Source: Erysipelotrichaceae bacterium UBA1783
GTDB lineage: Bacteria > Bacillota_I > Bacilli_A > Erysipelotrichales > Erysipelotrichaceae
Direction of reading: 5' to 3'
Assembly (NCBI GenBank): GCA_002315205.1
Contig: DCGH01000015.1
Location: 1-10,759, forward strand
DNA: 10,759 nt
Part shown: positions 1-6,703 of the stretch, piece by piece
How the letters are laid out: each line of letters begins with the position of its first letter
Position numbering within the stretch: the first letter of the stretch is position 1
The notes under the pieces: generated by a model
Seen by the model: the letters and a program-made list of their open reading frames with translations, nothing else
Databases searched by the model: none
What the model was told of the DNA's origin: nothing
Position numbers and translations under genes: made by a program

Positions 1-17
1 TGGTTTTATAATACGAA

Positions 18-44
18 AAAGGATGAGACACAATCTCATCCTTT
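18..44 (-). terminator. Terminator of the SIS-domain gene
   Basis: An 11-bp perfect stem (18-28 with 34-44, arms AAAGGATGAGA/TCTCATCCTTT) encloses a 5-base loop. Read on the minus strand it lies about 10 bases past the stop codon of the SIS gene and is followed by a T-run (complement of 16-20). A-rich and T-rich flanks on both sides mean it could also stop transcripts arriving on the plus strand from the left of the window. Confidence 0.85.
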
Positions 45-54
45 ATTCTTTTGC

Positions 55-1191
55 TTAAGCCTGCTGACCAGGGCGGCGAGGAGTATCCTCAGAGAATGGA
101 GAGTTTTCATAGTTGGCACTCTTTGCACTAACATACTTTTCCATTTCCTCTTCTAACGGATGCTTAATCCATCTGTTTAAATCATCAGTAATATCAGCAG
201 AAGTTAACTGGAAGATTGGTAAATAACAGATTGGTGTAATGTCTTCTGCAACGTCAGCATTAACATAGAATACATTTTCATCTGTTGTATTGAAGTTCGT
301 ATTTGTGATGAAGAAAGTATTATCAGAAACGATTCTTGTTCCTTCATAAATCTGCTTTAATCTGTTTGAACCAATACCACCATCAATAATATAAGTAGTA
401 TATTTAGGAGTCATCTGGATGTTTGGACCGTGGATAAATTCTTCTGCTTCATAAGCTGCAGTAGGAATAGAAATGGTTTCACCAAACTTTAAGGCACCTT
501 CATAAGCAGTACCCATATTAGCACCAACAGAGCATACATAAGCGTTAGTCATAGAAGAAATTCTCTTGTAATGCTTCTTCATAAATACTGGCCAATCCTT
601 TTGAACCTGTTCATTGATATCAGCTGCTCTTAATAGTTCGGCCTTTGTTGCATTATACTGCTCTTCAGTTTCATAGCCTAATCTCTTTGCTGCTTCTAAA
701 GCAAATAGCATAAAGTATAATCCTAATGTTGTTACACCTCTTGTAACATAACCAACAGTTTCTCTGCCAACACCCCAGCTTGCTAAAACGTCACAATAAT
801 CCTTGAAATCAGAGTTTAAATCACCTGTCAATCCGATAGTTCTTCTGCCTTTTTCTTTGATGACCTTTAAGGCTTCAATTGAGTTTGTTGAATAGCCTGA
901 CTGTGATACAGTTACTACAAAGTCAGATTCGGTGATGTCATTTTCTGCTACCTGGAAGGTAAATGGATTAACGATTTTACATTCGCATTTTAAATGATGC
1001 TTAACAAACATTCTTCCACAATAAGAACCATTACTAGATGAACCACAAGCAACAATCCATACATTTTTATATCCACCATTAACATATTCATCTACTAAAG
1101 CTTTTGTTAATTCGTAAGAGTTTTCGACATTCTTTCTGATATACTCAGGGCAAGATGCAACATAGTCACGCATAGTCATTTTTTCAGCCAT
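55..1191 (-). CDS. Double SIS-domain sugar-phosphate deglycase/isomerase-like enzyme
   Basis: This 378-residue cytoplasmic protein has two SIS (sugar isomerase) domains, like the isomerase half of GlmS and the AgaS, FrlB and FraB enzymes. The first domain (about residues 35-170) has the phosphosugar loop CGSSSNGS (49-56) and the second loop SQSG (96-99). The second domain (about 205-345) has EGALKFGE (231-238) and EEFIHGP (250-256). E238 and H254 are 16 residues apart, the same spacing as Glu488/His504 of E. coli GlmS and Glu214/His230 of FraB (recalled numbers). The active site therefore looks intact. The start is set by AAGGAG at 1199-1204, seven bases before the ATG. The gene is divergent from PTS genes, as expected if the enzyme acts on the imported phosphosugar. 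Deglycation of an Amadori product (FrlB/GfrF type) is favoured; an AgaS-like deaminase/isomerase is the alternative. No glutaminase domain is present, so it is not GlmS. The SIS family is certain; the substrate is not. Confidence 0.9.
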   Translation of the reverse strand: MAEKMTMRDYVASCPEYIRKNVENSYELTKALVDEYVNGGYKNVWIVACGSSSNGSYCGRMFVKHHLKCECKIVNPFTFQVAENDITESDFVVTVSQSGYSTNSIEALKVIKEKGRRTIGLTGDLNSDFKDYCDVLASWGVGRETVGYVTRGVTTLGLYFMLFALEAAKRLGYETEEQYNATKAELLRAADINEQVQKDWPVFMKKHYKRISSMTNAYVCSVGANMGTAYEGALKFGETISIPTAAYEAEEFIHGPNIQMTPKYTTYIIDGGIGSNRLKQIYEGTRIVSDNTFFITNTNFNTTDENVFYVNADVAEDITPICYLPIFQLTSADITDDLNRWIKHPLEEEMEKYVSAKSANYENSPFSEDTPRRPGQQA

Positions 1192-1214
1192 ATTTTTTCT
1201 CCTTTTTGTACATT

Positions 1215-1229
1215 ATCAAATCGTATACA
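1215..1229. promoter_or_regulatory. Possible CcpA catabolite-responsive element (cre)
   Basis: ATCAAATCGTATACA matches the cre consensus WTGNAANCGNWNNCA at every defined position except C for G at position 3. It abuts the -35 box of the EIIB promoter and lies just after the expected start site of the divergent SIS promoter, so CcpA bound here could affect both. A single 15-base near-match in AT-rich DNA can arise by chance. CcpA itself is not in the window. Confidence 0.35.
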
Positions 1230-1258
1230 TTGACATCTTAACATATATTTGTTATATT
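1230..1258 (+). promoter_or_regulatory. Promoter of the PTS EIIB-EIIC-EIID genes
   Basis: A perfect -35 box TTGACA (1230-1235), a 17-base spacer and a TATATT -10 box (1253-1258) form a near-consensus housekeeping promoter. The expected start near 1265 gives a leader of about 27 bases before the EIIB ATG, with AAAGGAAGG at 1275-1283 as the ribosome site. It overlaps the divergent SIS promoter. Confidence 0.75.
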
Positions 1259-1268
1259 GTCATTACAA
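1240..1268 (-). promoter_or_regulatory. Candidate promoter of the SIS-domain gene
   Basis: On the minus strand, TTGTAA (1263-1268), 17 bases and TATGTT (1240-1245) give a moderate promoter match, with a start near 1233 and a leader of about 40 bases. It covers the same DNA as the forward EIIB promoter, so two polymerases could not sit there together. A weaker GATAAT box nearer the gene is an alternative. Confidence 0.4.
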
Positions 1269-1269
1269 T
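1256..1269. promoter_or_regulatory. Small palindrome, possible GntR operator
   Basis: ATTGT-CATT-ACAAT is an inverted repeat with perfect 5-base arms. It lies over the end of the EIIB -10 box and the -35 box of the SIS promoter. That is a good place for a repressor controlling both directions, and the GntR/UTRA protein at 3463-4209 is the obvious candidate. The arms are short, so chance cannot be excluded. Confidence 0.25.
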
Positions 1270-1291
1270 TAAATAAAGGAAGGTTTATAAT

Positions 1292-1768
1292 ATGCCAAAT
1301 ATTTTATTAACAAGAATTGATAACCGTCTAGTTCATGGACAGGTAGGAAATATCTGGGCAGGTACAGTAGGATGTAATCTTATTGTTGTAGCAGATGATG
1401 TTGCAGCAAATGACCCTATTCAGCAGACATTAATGAAGGCTACTGCAGATTCAGTAGGCTGCGGAATTCGTTTCTTCTCATTACAGAAGACTATCGATGT
1501 AATCCATAAGGCTTCTCCAAAGCAGCTTATTTTCTTAGTTGTTAAGAATCCTCAATCTGCAAGAAAGCTAGTTGAGGGTGGCGTACCAATTGATAAGCTA
1601 TGCATTGGCAATATGCATCCAGCAACAGGTAAGGTTGTAAGTACTGACCCACATGTATATGTTGATGAACAGGACTTAGAAGATTTACGCTTTGTAAGAA
1701 ATTCAGGTGCTGAGGTTTATATTCAGAATTTACCTGGTGATCAGAAGAAGGATTTTGAAAAGAAATAA
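1292..1768 (+). CDS. PTS mannose/GalNAc-family EIIB component
   Basis: This 158-residue cytoplasmic phosphocarrier takes phosphate from EIIA and passes it to the sugar as it passes through EIIC/EIID. The N-terminus RIDNRLVHGQV (8-18) is the family signature, with H15 the phosphorylated histidine. The stretch CIGNMHPATGK near residue 105 resembles the AgaB/AgaV type (N-acetylgalactosamine) more than ManX. The length is normal for a free-standing EIIB (about 155-165). AAAGGAAGG at 1275-1283 precedes the ATG by eight bases. This is the first gene of the plus-strand operon, 52 bases before EIIC. The mannose-family assignment is secure; it does not by itself give the substrate. Confidence 0.95.
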   Translation: MPNILLTRIDNRLVHGQVGNIWAGTVGCNLIVVADDVAANDPIQQTLMKATADSVGCGIRFFSLQKTIDVIHKASPKQLIFLVVKNPQSARKLVEGGVPIDKLCIGNMHPATGKVVSTDPHVYVDEQDLEDLRFVRNSGAEVYIQNLPGDQKKDFEKK

Positions 1769-1820
1769 AAATGGAAAATAGCCCTCAATGGGCTGGGATA
1801 AAGAAAGGAGATTTGTTAAT

Positions 1821-2612
1821 ATGCAAATCACATTAATTCAGGGCATTTTAATTTCACTAGTAGTGTTTGTATGTGCCTTTGATAAGAGCATGGAAGTATT
1901 CATGTGGTTCCGTCCTCTTGTTGTTTCATTCCTAGTTGGTTTATGTATTGGTGATGTAGCAACTGGCTTAGCTGCTGGTTCTGTTGCTGAACTTTCATAC
2001 TTAGGCTTACTAACTGTTGGTGGCACTGTTCCACCTGATTCATTAATTGCTGGTTTAATGACTACTGTTTTAGCCCATACAACTGGTCAGGATGTTTCAA
2101 CTACTTTAGGTTTAGCTGTTCCATTTGCACTAGTTGGTCAGTGGATTGGTATCGCAACTAACACATTATATGCAGGTTTCTTACCAGCATGTGACAAGTG
2201 CGCTGATGAAGCTGATGCTAAGAAGTTAGGAAAGATCGTTTTAGGTGGTTCATTATTATCTGCAGCATTATATGCAATTACTGCCTTCTTATTCGTTTAC
2301 GCTTTACAGGACAGAATCGTTGATATCGTTAATTCATTCCCTGAAAAGTTAGTTCACGGCTTTGAAATCGCTGGTGGCTTAATGCCAGCTGTAGGTCTTG
2401 CATTATTATTAGTAGTAATGTTAAAGGCAGAAAATGTTGCATACTTATTTGCAGGTTTCGTAATTGTTAATATTACAAATTGCGCAAACATTTTACCAGT
2501 AGCTATTATCGCTGGCGTTATTGCTTATGTTGGATATCAGAGAGATATTCAGTTAGCAAAGATGAAGGCTGTAGCTGCAGTACAGGAAGGAGACGAAGAA
2601 GATGGCATCTAA
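1821..2612 (+). CDS. PTS mannose-family EIIC component (membrane)
   Basis: This 263-residue protein is very hydrophobic and reads as a ManY/AgaW-type EIIC, which forms the sugar channel with EIID. It opens MQITLIQGILISLVV and carries the family-like region FRPLVVSFLVGLCIGD (about 30-45) and several further membrane spans, ending in an acidic cytoplasmic tail EGDEEDGI. The start is ATG 1821 because AAAGGAG at 1804-1810 stands ten bases upstream. An in-frame ATG at 1788 would add 11 residues (GWDKERRFVNM region) that read through that ribosome site, and it has no Shine-Dalgarno sequence of its own. The last 11 bases overlap the start of EIID, which indicates coupled translation. Confidence 0.94.
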   Translation: MQITLIQGILISLVVFVCAFDKSMEVFMWFRPLVVSFLVGLCIGDVATGLAAGSVAELSYLGLLTVGGTVPPDSLIAGLMTTVLAHTTGQDVSTTLGLAVPFALVGQWIGIATNTLYAGFLPACDKCADEADAKKLGKIVLGGSLLSAALYAITAFLFVYALQDRIVDIVNSFPEKLVHGFEIAGGLMPAVGLALLLVVMLKAENVAYLFAGFVIVNITNCANILPVAIIAGVIAYVGYQRDIQLAKMKAVAAVQEGDEEDGI

Positions 2613-3393
2613 TAGAGGTAAGTTAACTCAGAAAGATATCGATAAGGTTGGTTATTTATCAATCTTCGAACAGTGTTGTTTCAGCTTTGAAAGAATGCAG
2701 GCTCCTGGTTTCTGTTGGGGTATGGCAGATGCTTTCAATAAGATTTATGGTGATGATAAGGCTTCTATTTCTAGAGCTATGCATGATAATCTAGAATTCA
2801 TGAACACTGAACCACATTTTGCTTCATTCCTACAGGGATTAGTAATCTCTATGGAAGAAGCTGGTCAGGATCCTGAATTAATCCGTGGTATCAAGAACGG
2901 TTTATTCGGACCTTTAGCTGGTTTAGGTGATGCTATTTTCTGGTATACTGCTATGCCAGTAACAGCTTCAATCTGCTGCTCATTAGCAGGTCAGGGTTCA
3001 GTATTAGGACCAATCTTATTCATTGCTTTATGGATCGTTGGTGGTTTATCAAGAGTATGGTTTACACGTGCTGGTTATAAGCTAGGTGTTAACGCTGTAC
3101 AGTTCATTGGTGATAACTCTGCAGCAATCACTAAGGCTGCTGGTATCTTAGGCGTAATGGTAGTTGGTGGTTTAATCCCTTCATATGTTGCATTCGCATT
3201 CGCTGAAGATTTAGTTGCAGTTGGTGATGTATCAATTCAGGGTATCTTCGATTCAATCATGCCTAACATTTTACCTTTAGGCTTCGTATTCGCATTATAT
3301 TACCTATTCAAGAAGAAGAACGTTAACACTTTAGTATTAATTTTAATCACTATCGTTGTTTCAATCGTATTATCTTACTTAGGTATCATGTAA
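2602..3393 (+). CDS. PTS mannose-family EIID component (membrane)
   Basis: This 263-residue partner of EIIC has the ManZ/AgaD architecture: a soluble N-terminal part (about 1-100), the signature GPLAGLGDAIFW (103-114), then several membrane spans reaching to the C-terminus. NTEPH (68-72) is also typical of the family. Together with EIIC it forms the substrate channel; EIID is unique to this PTS family. The ATG lies inside the end of EIIC, with GGAAGGAG at 2585-2592 nine bases before it. A hairpin follows the stop. The length is slightly shorter than E. coli ManZ but normal for Firmicutes. The call is secure; substrate specificity cannot be read from it. Confidence 0.95.
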   Translation: MASNRGKLTQKDIDKVGYLSIFEQCCFSFERMQAPGFCWGMADAFNKIYGDDKASISRAMHDNLEFMNTEPHFASFLQGLVISMEEAGQDPELIRGIKNGLFGPLAGLGDAIFWYTAMPVTASICCSLAGQGSVLGPILFIALWIVGGLSRVWFTRAGYKLGVNAVQFIGDNSAAITKAAGILGVMVVGGLIPSYVAFAFAEDLVAVGDVSIQGIFDSIMPNILPLGFVFALYYLFKKKNVNTLVLILITIVVSIVLSYLGIM

Positions 3394-3415
3394 TTTCTGA
3401 ATAAAGAAAAAAATT

Positions 3416-3442
3416 AAGTGGCCTGAGCTTTTCGGGCCACTT
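3416..3442 (+). terminator. Hairpin between EIID and the GntR gene, probably a leaky terminator
   Basis: An 8-bp GC-rich stem (AAGTGGCC 3416-3423 with GGCCACTT 3435-3442) can be extended inward by a few weaker pairs. It starts 22 bases after the EIID stop and is followed by TTCTTAATAG, a poor T-run. No convincing promoter lies between it and the GntR start at 3463. It therefore probably lets some transcription through and lowers expression of the downstream genes. It could also protect the 3' end of the EIIBCD message. Confidence 0.6.
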
Positions 3443-3462
3443 TCTTAATAGAAAGTGAAAAT

Positions 3463-4209
3463 ATGAACATTTTAATTGATAAGAATTTGTCAGTTCCTTT
3501 TCATGAGCAGCTTCGTAAGCAATTAACCGGTGCCATCTATTCTGGAGAACTAAAGGTTGGCGCAAAAATGCGTACTGAAGAAGAATTGTGCGAAAAATAC
3601 AATATTTCAAGAACCGTTGCCAGACAGGCCTATGCAGCTTTGATCAATGATAAGCTTTGCTATAGAGAAAGAGGTAAGGGTACCTTTGTTCGTGTACCAG
3701 AGGTCAATGATAGCCTAGTATCAACTAGCTTTGATTTTTCTGTTGAAATGTCAAATAGGGGATTTAAGCCTGAGACAAAGGAGATATCTTTAGAACTAAT
3801 TGATTATGATGCTGATATTTTTACAAAGCTAATGCTAGAAAAAAATGAAAAAGTATGGAAACTAGTTAGAATAAGATATGTGAATGATGCACCATTTATG
3901 TATATGGAGAATTATCTTCCATATAAGTATTTTGCTGATTTAGATAAATACAATTTTAGTCGTGTCAGCTTGTATCAAACCTTTGAGAAGGAATATGGTG
4001 TAAATGTTGTAAAAGTTAAAAGAATTATTAATGCTATCAACGCGACAAAGAAAAATGTTGAATCAATTGGTTGCAAAAAAGGTGCTGCATTGATTAAAAT
4101 TGAAAATGTAGGATATTCTGAGAATAATTCAATTGTGGATTACTGCATTGAAGAATATGATGGTTCAGGCCATTTATTAGAATTTGAAATACATAAGAGG
4201 GAGAAATAA
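3463..4209 (+). CDS. GntR-family transcriptional regulator, UTRA (HutC) subfamily
   Basis: This 248-residue DNA-binding regulator begins with a winged helix-turn-helix (about 8-78). It includes the typical GntR run PFHEQLRKQL, the recognition part LCEKYNISRTVARQAY (42-57), and the wing RERGKGTFV (68-76). Residues 90-240 form a UTRA ligand-binding domain of the NagR/FrlR/TreR type, which usually binds a phosphosugar or related small molecule. Lying between EIID and EIIA, it is the likely local regulator of both the PTS operon and the divergent SIS gene, probably a repressor relieved by the imported phosphorylated substrate. The ribosome site is weak (GAAAGTG at 3451-3457), consistent with low production of a regulator. 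The family is certain; ligand and operator are inferred. Confidence 0.93.
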   Translation: MNILIDKNLSVPFHEQLRKQLTGAIYSGELKVGAKMRTEEELCEKYNISRTVARQAYAALINDKLCYRERGKGTFVRVPEVNDSLVSTSFDFSVEMSNRGFKPETKEISLELIDYDADIFTKLMLEKNEKVWKLVRIRYVNDAPFMYMENYLPYKYFADLDKYNFSRVSLYQTFEKEYGVNVVKVKRIINAINATKKNVESIGCKKGAALIKIENVGYSENNSIVDYCIEEYDGSGHLLEFEIHKREK

Positions 4210-4212
4210 TAT

Positions 4213-4653
4213 ATGATTGGTATTATTGTTACAGGACATGGTGGCTTTGCCACAGGTTTAGCAAAGAACGTTAAAATGCTTTCTGGTGTTGAGGTAAATG
4301 CGATTGATTTTACTGAAGATATCACACCTGAGCAGTTGGATGAAAAGCTAGTAGCTGCCCTAGATAGCTATAGTGACTTAAAGAATATTATTGTATTTAC
4401 TGATATTCCAGGTGGTACACCTTACAATCGTGCAGTTACGGTTTCATTAGCTAATCCTAAGGTAAGGGTTGTTGCTGGTACGAATACACCAATGCTATTA
4501 GCTGCCGCAATCAAAAACATCGCAGATGAAGAGTTTGATGATACTGATGAACTAGCTGATGGAGTAATTCAAGAAGGTATTCAGGGTATCTCTAAGTTTG
4601 TTATGCCAGTTCTAGTATCTAGTGAGCTTGATGACGAGGAAGATGGAATCTAA
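4213..4653 (+). CDS. PTS mannose-family EIIA component
   Basis: This 146-residue cytoplasmic phosphocarrier takes phosphate from HPr and gives it to EIIB. The N-terminus IGIIVTGHGG carries the phospho-histidine H9, and the second signature TDIPGGTP (63-70) carries D64, equivalent to the conserved Asp near the active histidine of ManX. NTPML (91-95) is also typical. GAGGGAG at 4197-4203 lies inside the end of the GntR gene, which stops three bases before this start. The gene is separated from EIIBCD by the regulator and a hairpin instead of lying beside or fused to EIIB. Its C-terminus, LDDEEDGI, nearly repeats the end of EIIC. Confidence 0.95.
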   Translation: MIGIIVTGHGGFATGLAKNVKMLSGVEVNAIDFTEDITPEQLDEKLVAALDSYSDLKNIIVFTDIPGGTPYNRAVTVSLANPKVRVVAGTNTPMLLAAAIKNIADEEFDDTDELADGVIQEGIQGISKFVMPVLVSSELDDEEDGI

Positions 4654-4655
4654 TA

Positions 4656-6077
4656 ATGATTAAAGCCGTTATTTTTGATTTGGATGGCGTACTAGTGGAT
4701 AGTGAGCCTGTCTATTTAGAACATGAATATCAGAAGATTAAAAGATATCTTCCAAATATAACAAAGGAAGAAATGATGCCAACAGTAGGCATGAGCTCTA
4801 AAATGTTCCATGCTTTTGTTTCAAATCTTTTAGGACTAGATTCTGCCTCTGAACAGTATCAGGAATATCGCCAAGGTTCCTATGTTGCTTTTAAGGTGGA
4901 CTATAAGGAAATTATGCGTTCATCCGTTGTAGAAACACTAACCAAGCTAAAACAGATGAATTATCGTATTGCGTTAGCATCTAGTGGTGATATGGAGGAC
5001 ATATTAAAAACTTTGGATCAGTGTGAAATCAGAGATTTCTTTGAGGTCATCTGTTCTGGAGATATGTTTCATGAAAGTAAGCCGAATCCAGAAATCTATC
5101 TGACAACCTTTGCTAAACTTGGCGTTGAACCAGAACAATGCTTAGTTGTTGAGGATTCTAATTTAGGGTTGGCTGCCGCAAGGGCTTCTGGCGCTGTTGT
5201 ATGCTGTATGAAGGAAACTCGATTCCTGTTTACCCAGGAAGATGCTGATTACTATATTGATGATTTAAGTGAAATTATTGGTATTCTTTCTAAGCAGGTG
5301 AAAGCTATTTTCTTTGATATTGATGGAACCTTAACCGATATGGCAACCCATGAAATGCCCAAAAGTACGGAAATAGCACTGCAAAAGCTAAAAGATAATA
5401 ACGTTAAGATTTTTATCTGTACAGGAAGAGCATTAGTAGAATTAAGAACAACGAAGATGCTGGATGATAGCTTATTTGATGGTGCTATCTATATGAATGG
5501 TCAATATTGCATTTATGATGGCAAAATTGTGTTAGATTTTCCTTTAACAAAAGAGCAGATATGTGCTGTTAAAAAATATGTTACAGAAAGAAATATCAGT
5601 TGCAATTTCTTCACGGATAACGATACCTTCGTTAATATGGTAGATGAGCGACTGATTACCGCTCAACAAGCCATCGGTACACCAATTCCTAGAATTGAGT
5701 GCATGGATCATATCGAAGATTTAAGAATTTATCAGGCATGTCCTTCTGTAAATGAACAAGAGGAAAAGGAGCTTGGCGCATTAATTGAAGGAGTAAAGAC
5801 GACCAGATGGTCATCCTTCGGTATTGATGTAGTAGCCAAGGATGCTGGTAAGGATAAAGGAATCAAGGGTATTGCAGAATATCTTGGATTGGATTTGAGA
5901 GAAACAATGTCCTTTGGTGATGGACACAACGATATTCCAATGCTGGAAACAACAATGATTTCTGTTGCTATGGGGAACGCTGTTGATGAATTGAAAGAAA
6001 AAGCTAGCTATATTACTGATTGTCTGAATGAAGATGGCGTTTATAATGCATTAAAATATTTTGAGATTATCAACTAA
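4656..6077 (+). CDS. Fusion of two HAD hydrolase domains (beta-phosphoglucomutase-like plus Cof-type)
   Basis: This single 473-residue open frame joins two complete HAD (haloacid dehalogenase superfamily) proteins. Residues 1-212 are a subfamily IA, beta-phosphoglucomutase-like domain: DLDGVLVDSE (8-17) with D8/D10, the serine motif near 109-110, K142 in ESKPNP, and E166-D167 in VVEDS. Residues 215-473 are a Cof-type IIB domain: FFDIDGTLTD (219-228) with D221/D223, CTGR (255-258), a lysine in the GKDKG segment, and GDGHNDIPML (421-430). Both catalytic sets look intact. The domains meet with almost no linker. The gene begins two bases after the EIIA stop. The ribosome site GAGGAAG lies inside EIIA, 13 bases upstream, a little far, so translation may be coupled. 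Probable role: phosphatase or phosphomutase acting on sugar phosphates made by the locus. The exact substrates are unknown. Confidence 0.92.
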   Translation: MIKAVIFDLDGVLVDSEPVYLEHEYQKIKRYLPNITKEEMMPTVGMSSKMFHAFVSNLLGLDSASEQYQEYRQGSYVAFKVDYKEIMRSSVVETLTKLKQMNYRIALASSGDMEDILKTLDQCEIRDFFEVICSGDMFHESKPNPEIYLTTFAKLGVEPEQCLVVEDSNLGLAAARASGAVVCCMKETRFLFTQEDADYYIDDLSEIIGILSKQVKAIFFDIDGTLTDMATHEMPKSTEIALQKLKDNNVKIFICTGRALVELRTTKMLDDSLFDGAIYMNGQYCIYDGKIVLDFPLTKEQICAVKKYVTERNISCNFFTDNDTFVNMVDERLITAQQAIGTPIPRIECMDHIEDLRIYQACPSVNEQEEKELGALIEGVKTTRWSSFGIDVVAKDAGKDKGIKGIAEYLGLDLRETMSFGDGHNDIPMLETTMISVAMGNAVDELKEKASYITDCLNEDGVYNALKYFEIIN

Positions 6078-6103
6078 AAAAACGGATTTGATTCCGTTTT
6101 TTT
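6076..6103. terminator. Bidirectional terminator between convergent genes
   Basis: An 11-bp stem (6076-6086 with 6093-6103) has core ACGGA/TCCGT, a 6-base loop, and A-run and T-run arms. It starts within the HAD gene stop codon and its other arm reaches into the stop codon of the leucine-rich-repeat gene. The symmetry means it can end transcription from both sides. Confidence 0.85.
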
Positions 6104-6647
6104 ATTCCTGTTCAATTTTTAATTCGATACCTTTTCTCTTTAAGGCAGCTAATACATTAACATCAGTTGATGTTGTAACTAGTTTTTTTACAGTCTGATT
6201 ATCTACAAGATACTCAATATCAACTTTAGTTCCTCTAACATCAAGATACTCAGCACTGATATCCTTTAAAATATCATCACAATAAGCAAGCTTATCGTAA
6301 ATTAATGAAAGATTTTTAACCTTGTTAACAGCGGTAACTCTAGATAAATCTAAATCATTAATATCGATAAAGTTTAAGATTTCTAAATCTAATGAATTGA
6401 AATATTCCAGATCAGCATCCTCAAATCCACAATTAGTCATGCTGATTTCCTTTAGGTTTAATTTAGTAATATCTTCTGTAAATTCAATGAATGGACAGTC
6501 GATAATTGAAAGGCTGGTAATGTTACAGAAGCTCTCACAAATCTTTCTAAAGTTCTCCTTAGTAATGGCAATGTTACGAATCACTAAATCTGTTACATAG
6601 CTGTGATTACCTAAAATATCTGATAGCTTATCTAAAATGAAAAACAT
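6102..6647 (-). CDS. Small cytoplasmic leucine-rich-repeat-like protein
   Basis: This 181-residue protein has no signal peptide or membrane segment. From about residue 16 onward it falls into roughly seven units of 20-25 residues, each with a strand of the LxxLxI kind: VTDLVIRN, ITSLSIID, LKEISMTN, LEILNFID, VKNLSLIY, AEYLDVRG and VKKLVTTS. The units are irregular, so this is a curved repeat scaffold rather than a textbook internalin. Such proteins usually bind other proteins; no enzyme motif is seen. AAGGAGGG at 6654-6661 gives a very strong ribosome site seven bases before the ATG. It has its own candidate promoter at 6675-6703. It is transcribed in the same direction as the MgtC gene but separated from it by a terminator. 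The fold is likely; the function is unknown. Confidence 0.8.
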   Translation of the reverse strand: MFFILDKLSDILGNHSYVTDLVIRNIAITKENFRKICESFCNITSLSIIDCPFIEFTEDITKLNLKEISMTNCGFEDADLEYFNSLDLEILNFIDINDLDLSRVTAVNKVKNLSLIYDKLAYCDDILKDISAEYLDVRGTKVDIEYLVDNQTVKKLVTTSTDVNVLAALKRKGIELKIEQE

Positions 6648-6674
6648 TGTTTTCCCTCCTTATGTGCAAAAAAG

Positions 6675-6703
6675 ATTATAGCCTATTTCAAAGAAAAATC
6701 CAA
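6675..6703 (-). promoter_or_regulatory. Promoter of the leucine-rich-repeat gene
   Basis: On the minus strand, TTGGAT (6698-6703), a 17-base spacer and a perfect TATAAT (6675-6680) give a good promoter whose start would be near 6668. The -35 box sits inside the stem of the MgtC terminator, so the two signals share bases. Confidence 0.6.

Noticed and set aside
1788..1820. Longer start for the EIIC gene at ATG 1788
   Set aside because: No Shine-Dalgarno before it. The extension reads through the good AAAGGAG site that serves ATG 1821, and the added residues are unlike an EIIC N-terminus.
3386..3610. Minus-strand frame of 74 codons over the start of the GntR gene
   Set aside because: It overlaps the hairpin and a clear regulator gene, and shows no ribosome site or family features; a shadow frame.
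6322..6600. Plus-strand frame of 92 codons opposite the repeat protein
   Set aside because: Low-complexity Ser/Lys/Ile translation of the antisense strand, with no ribosome site, while the minus-strand gene has a strong one.
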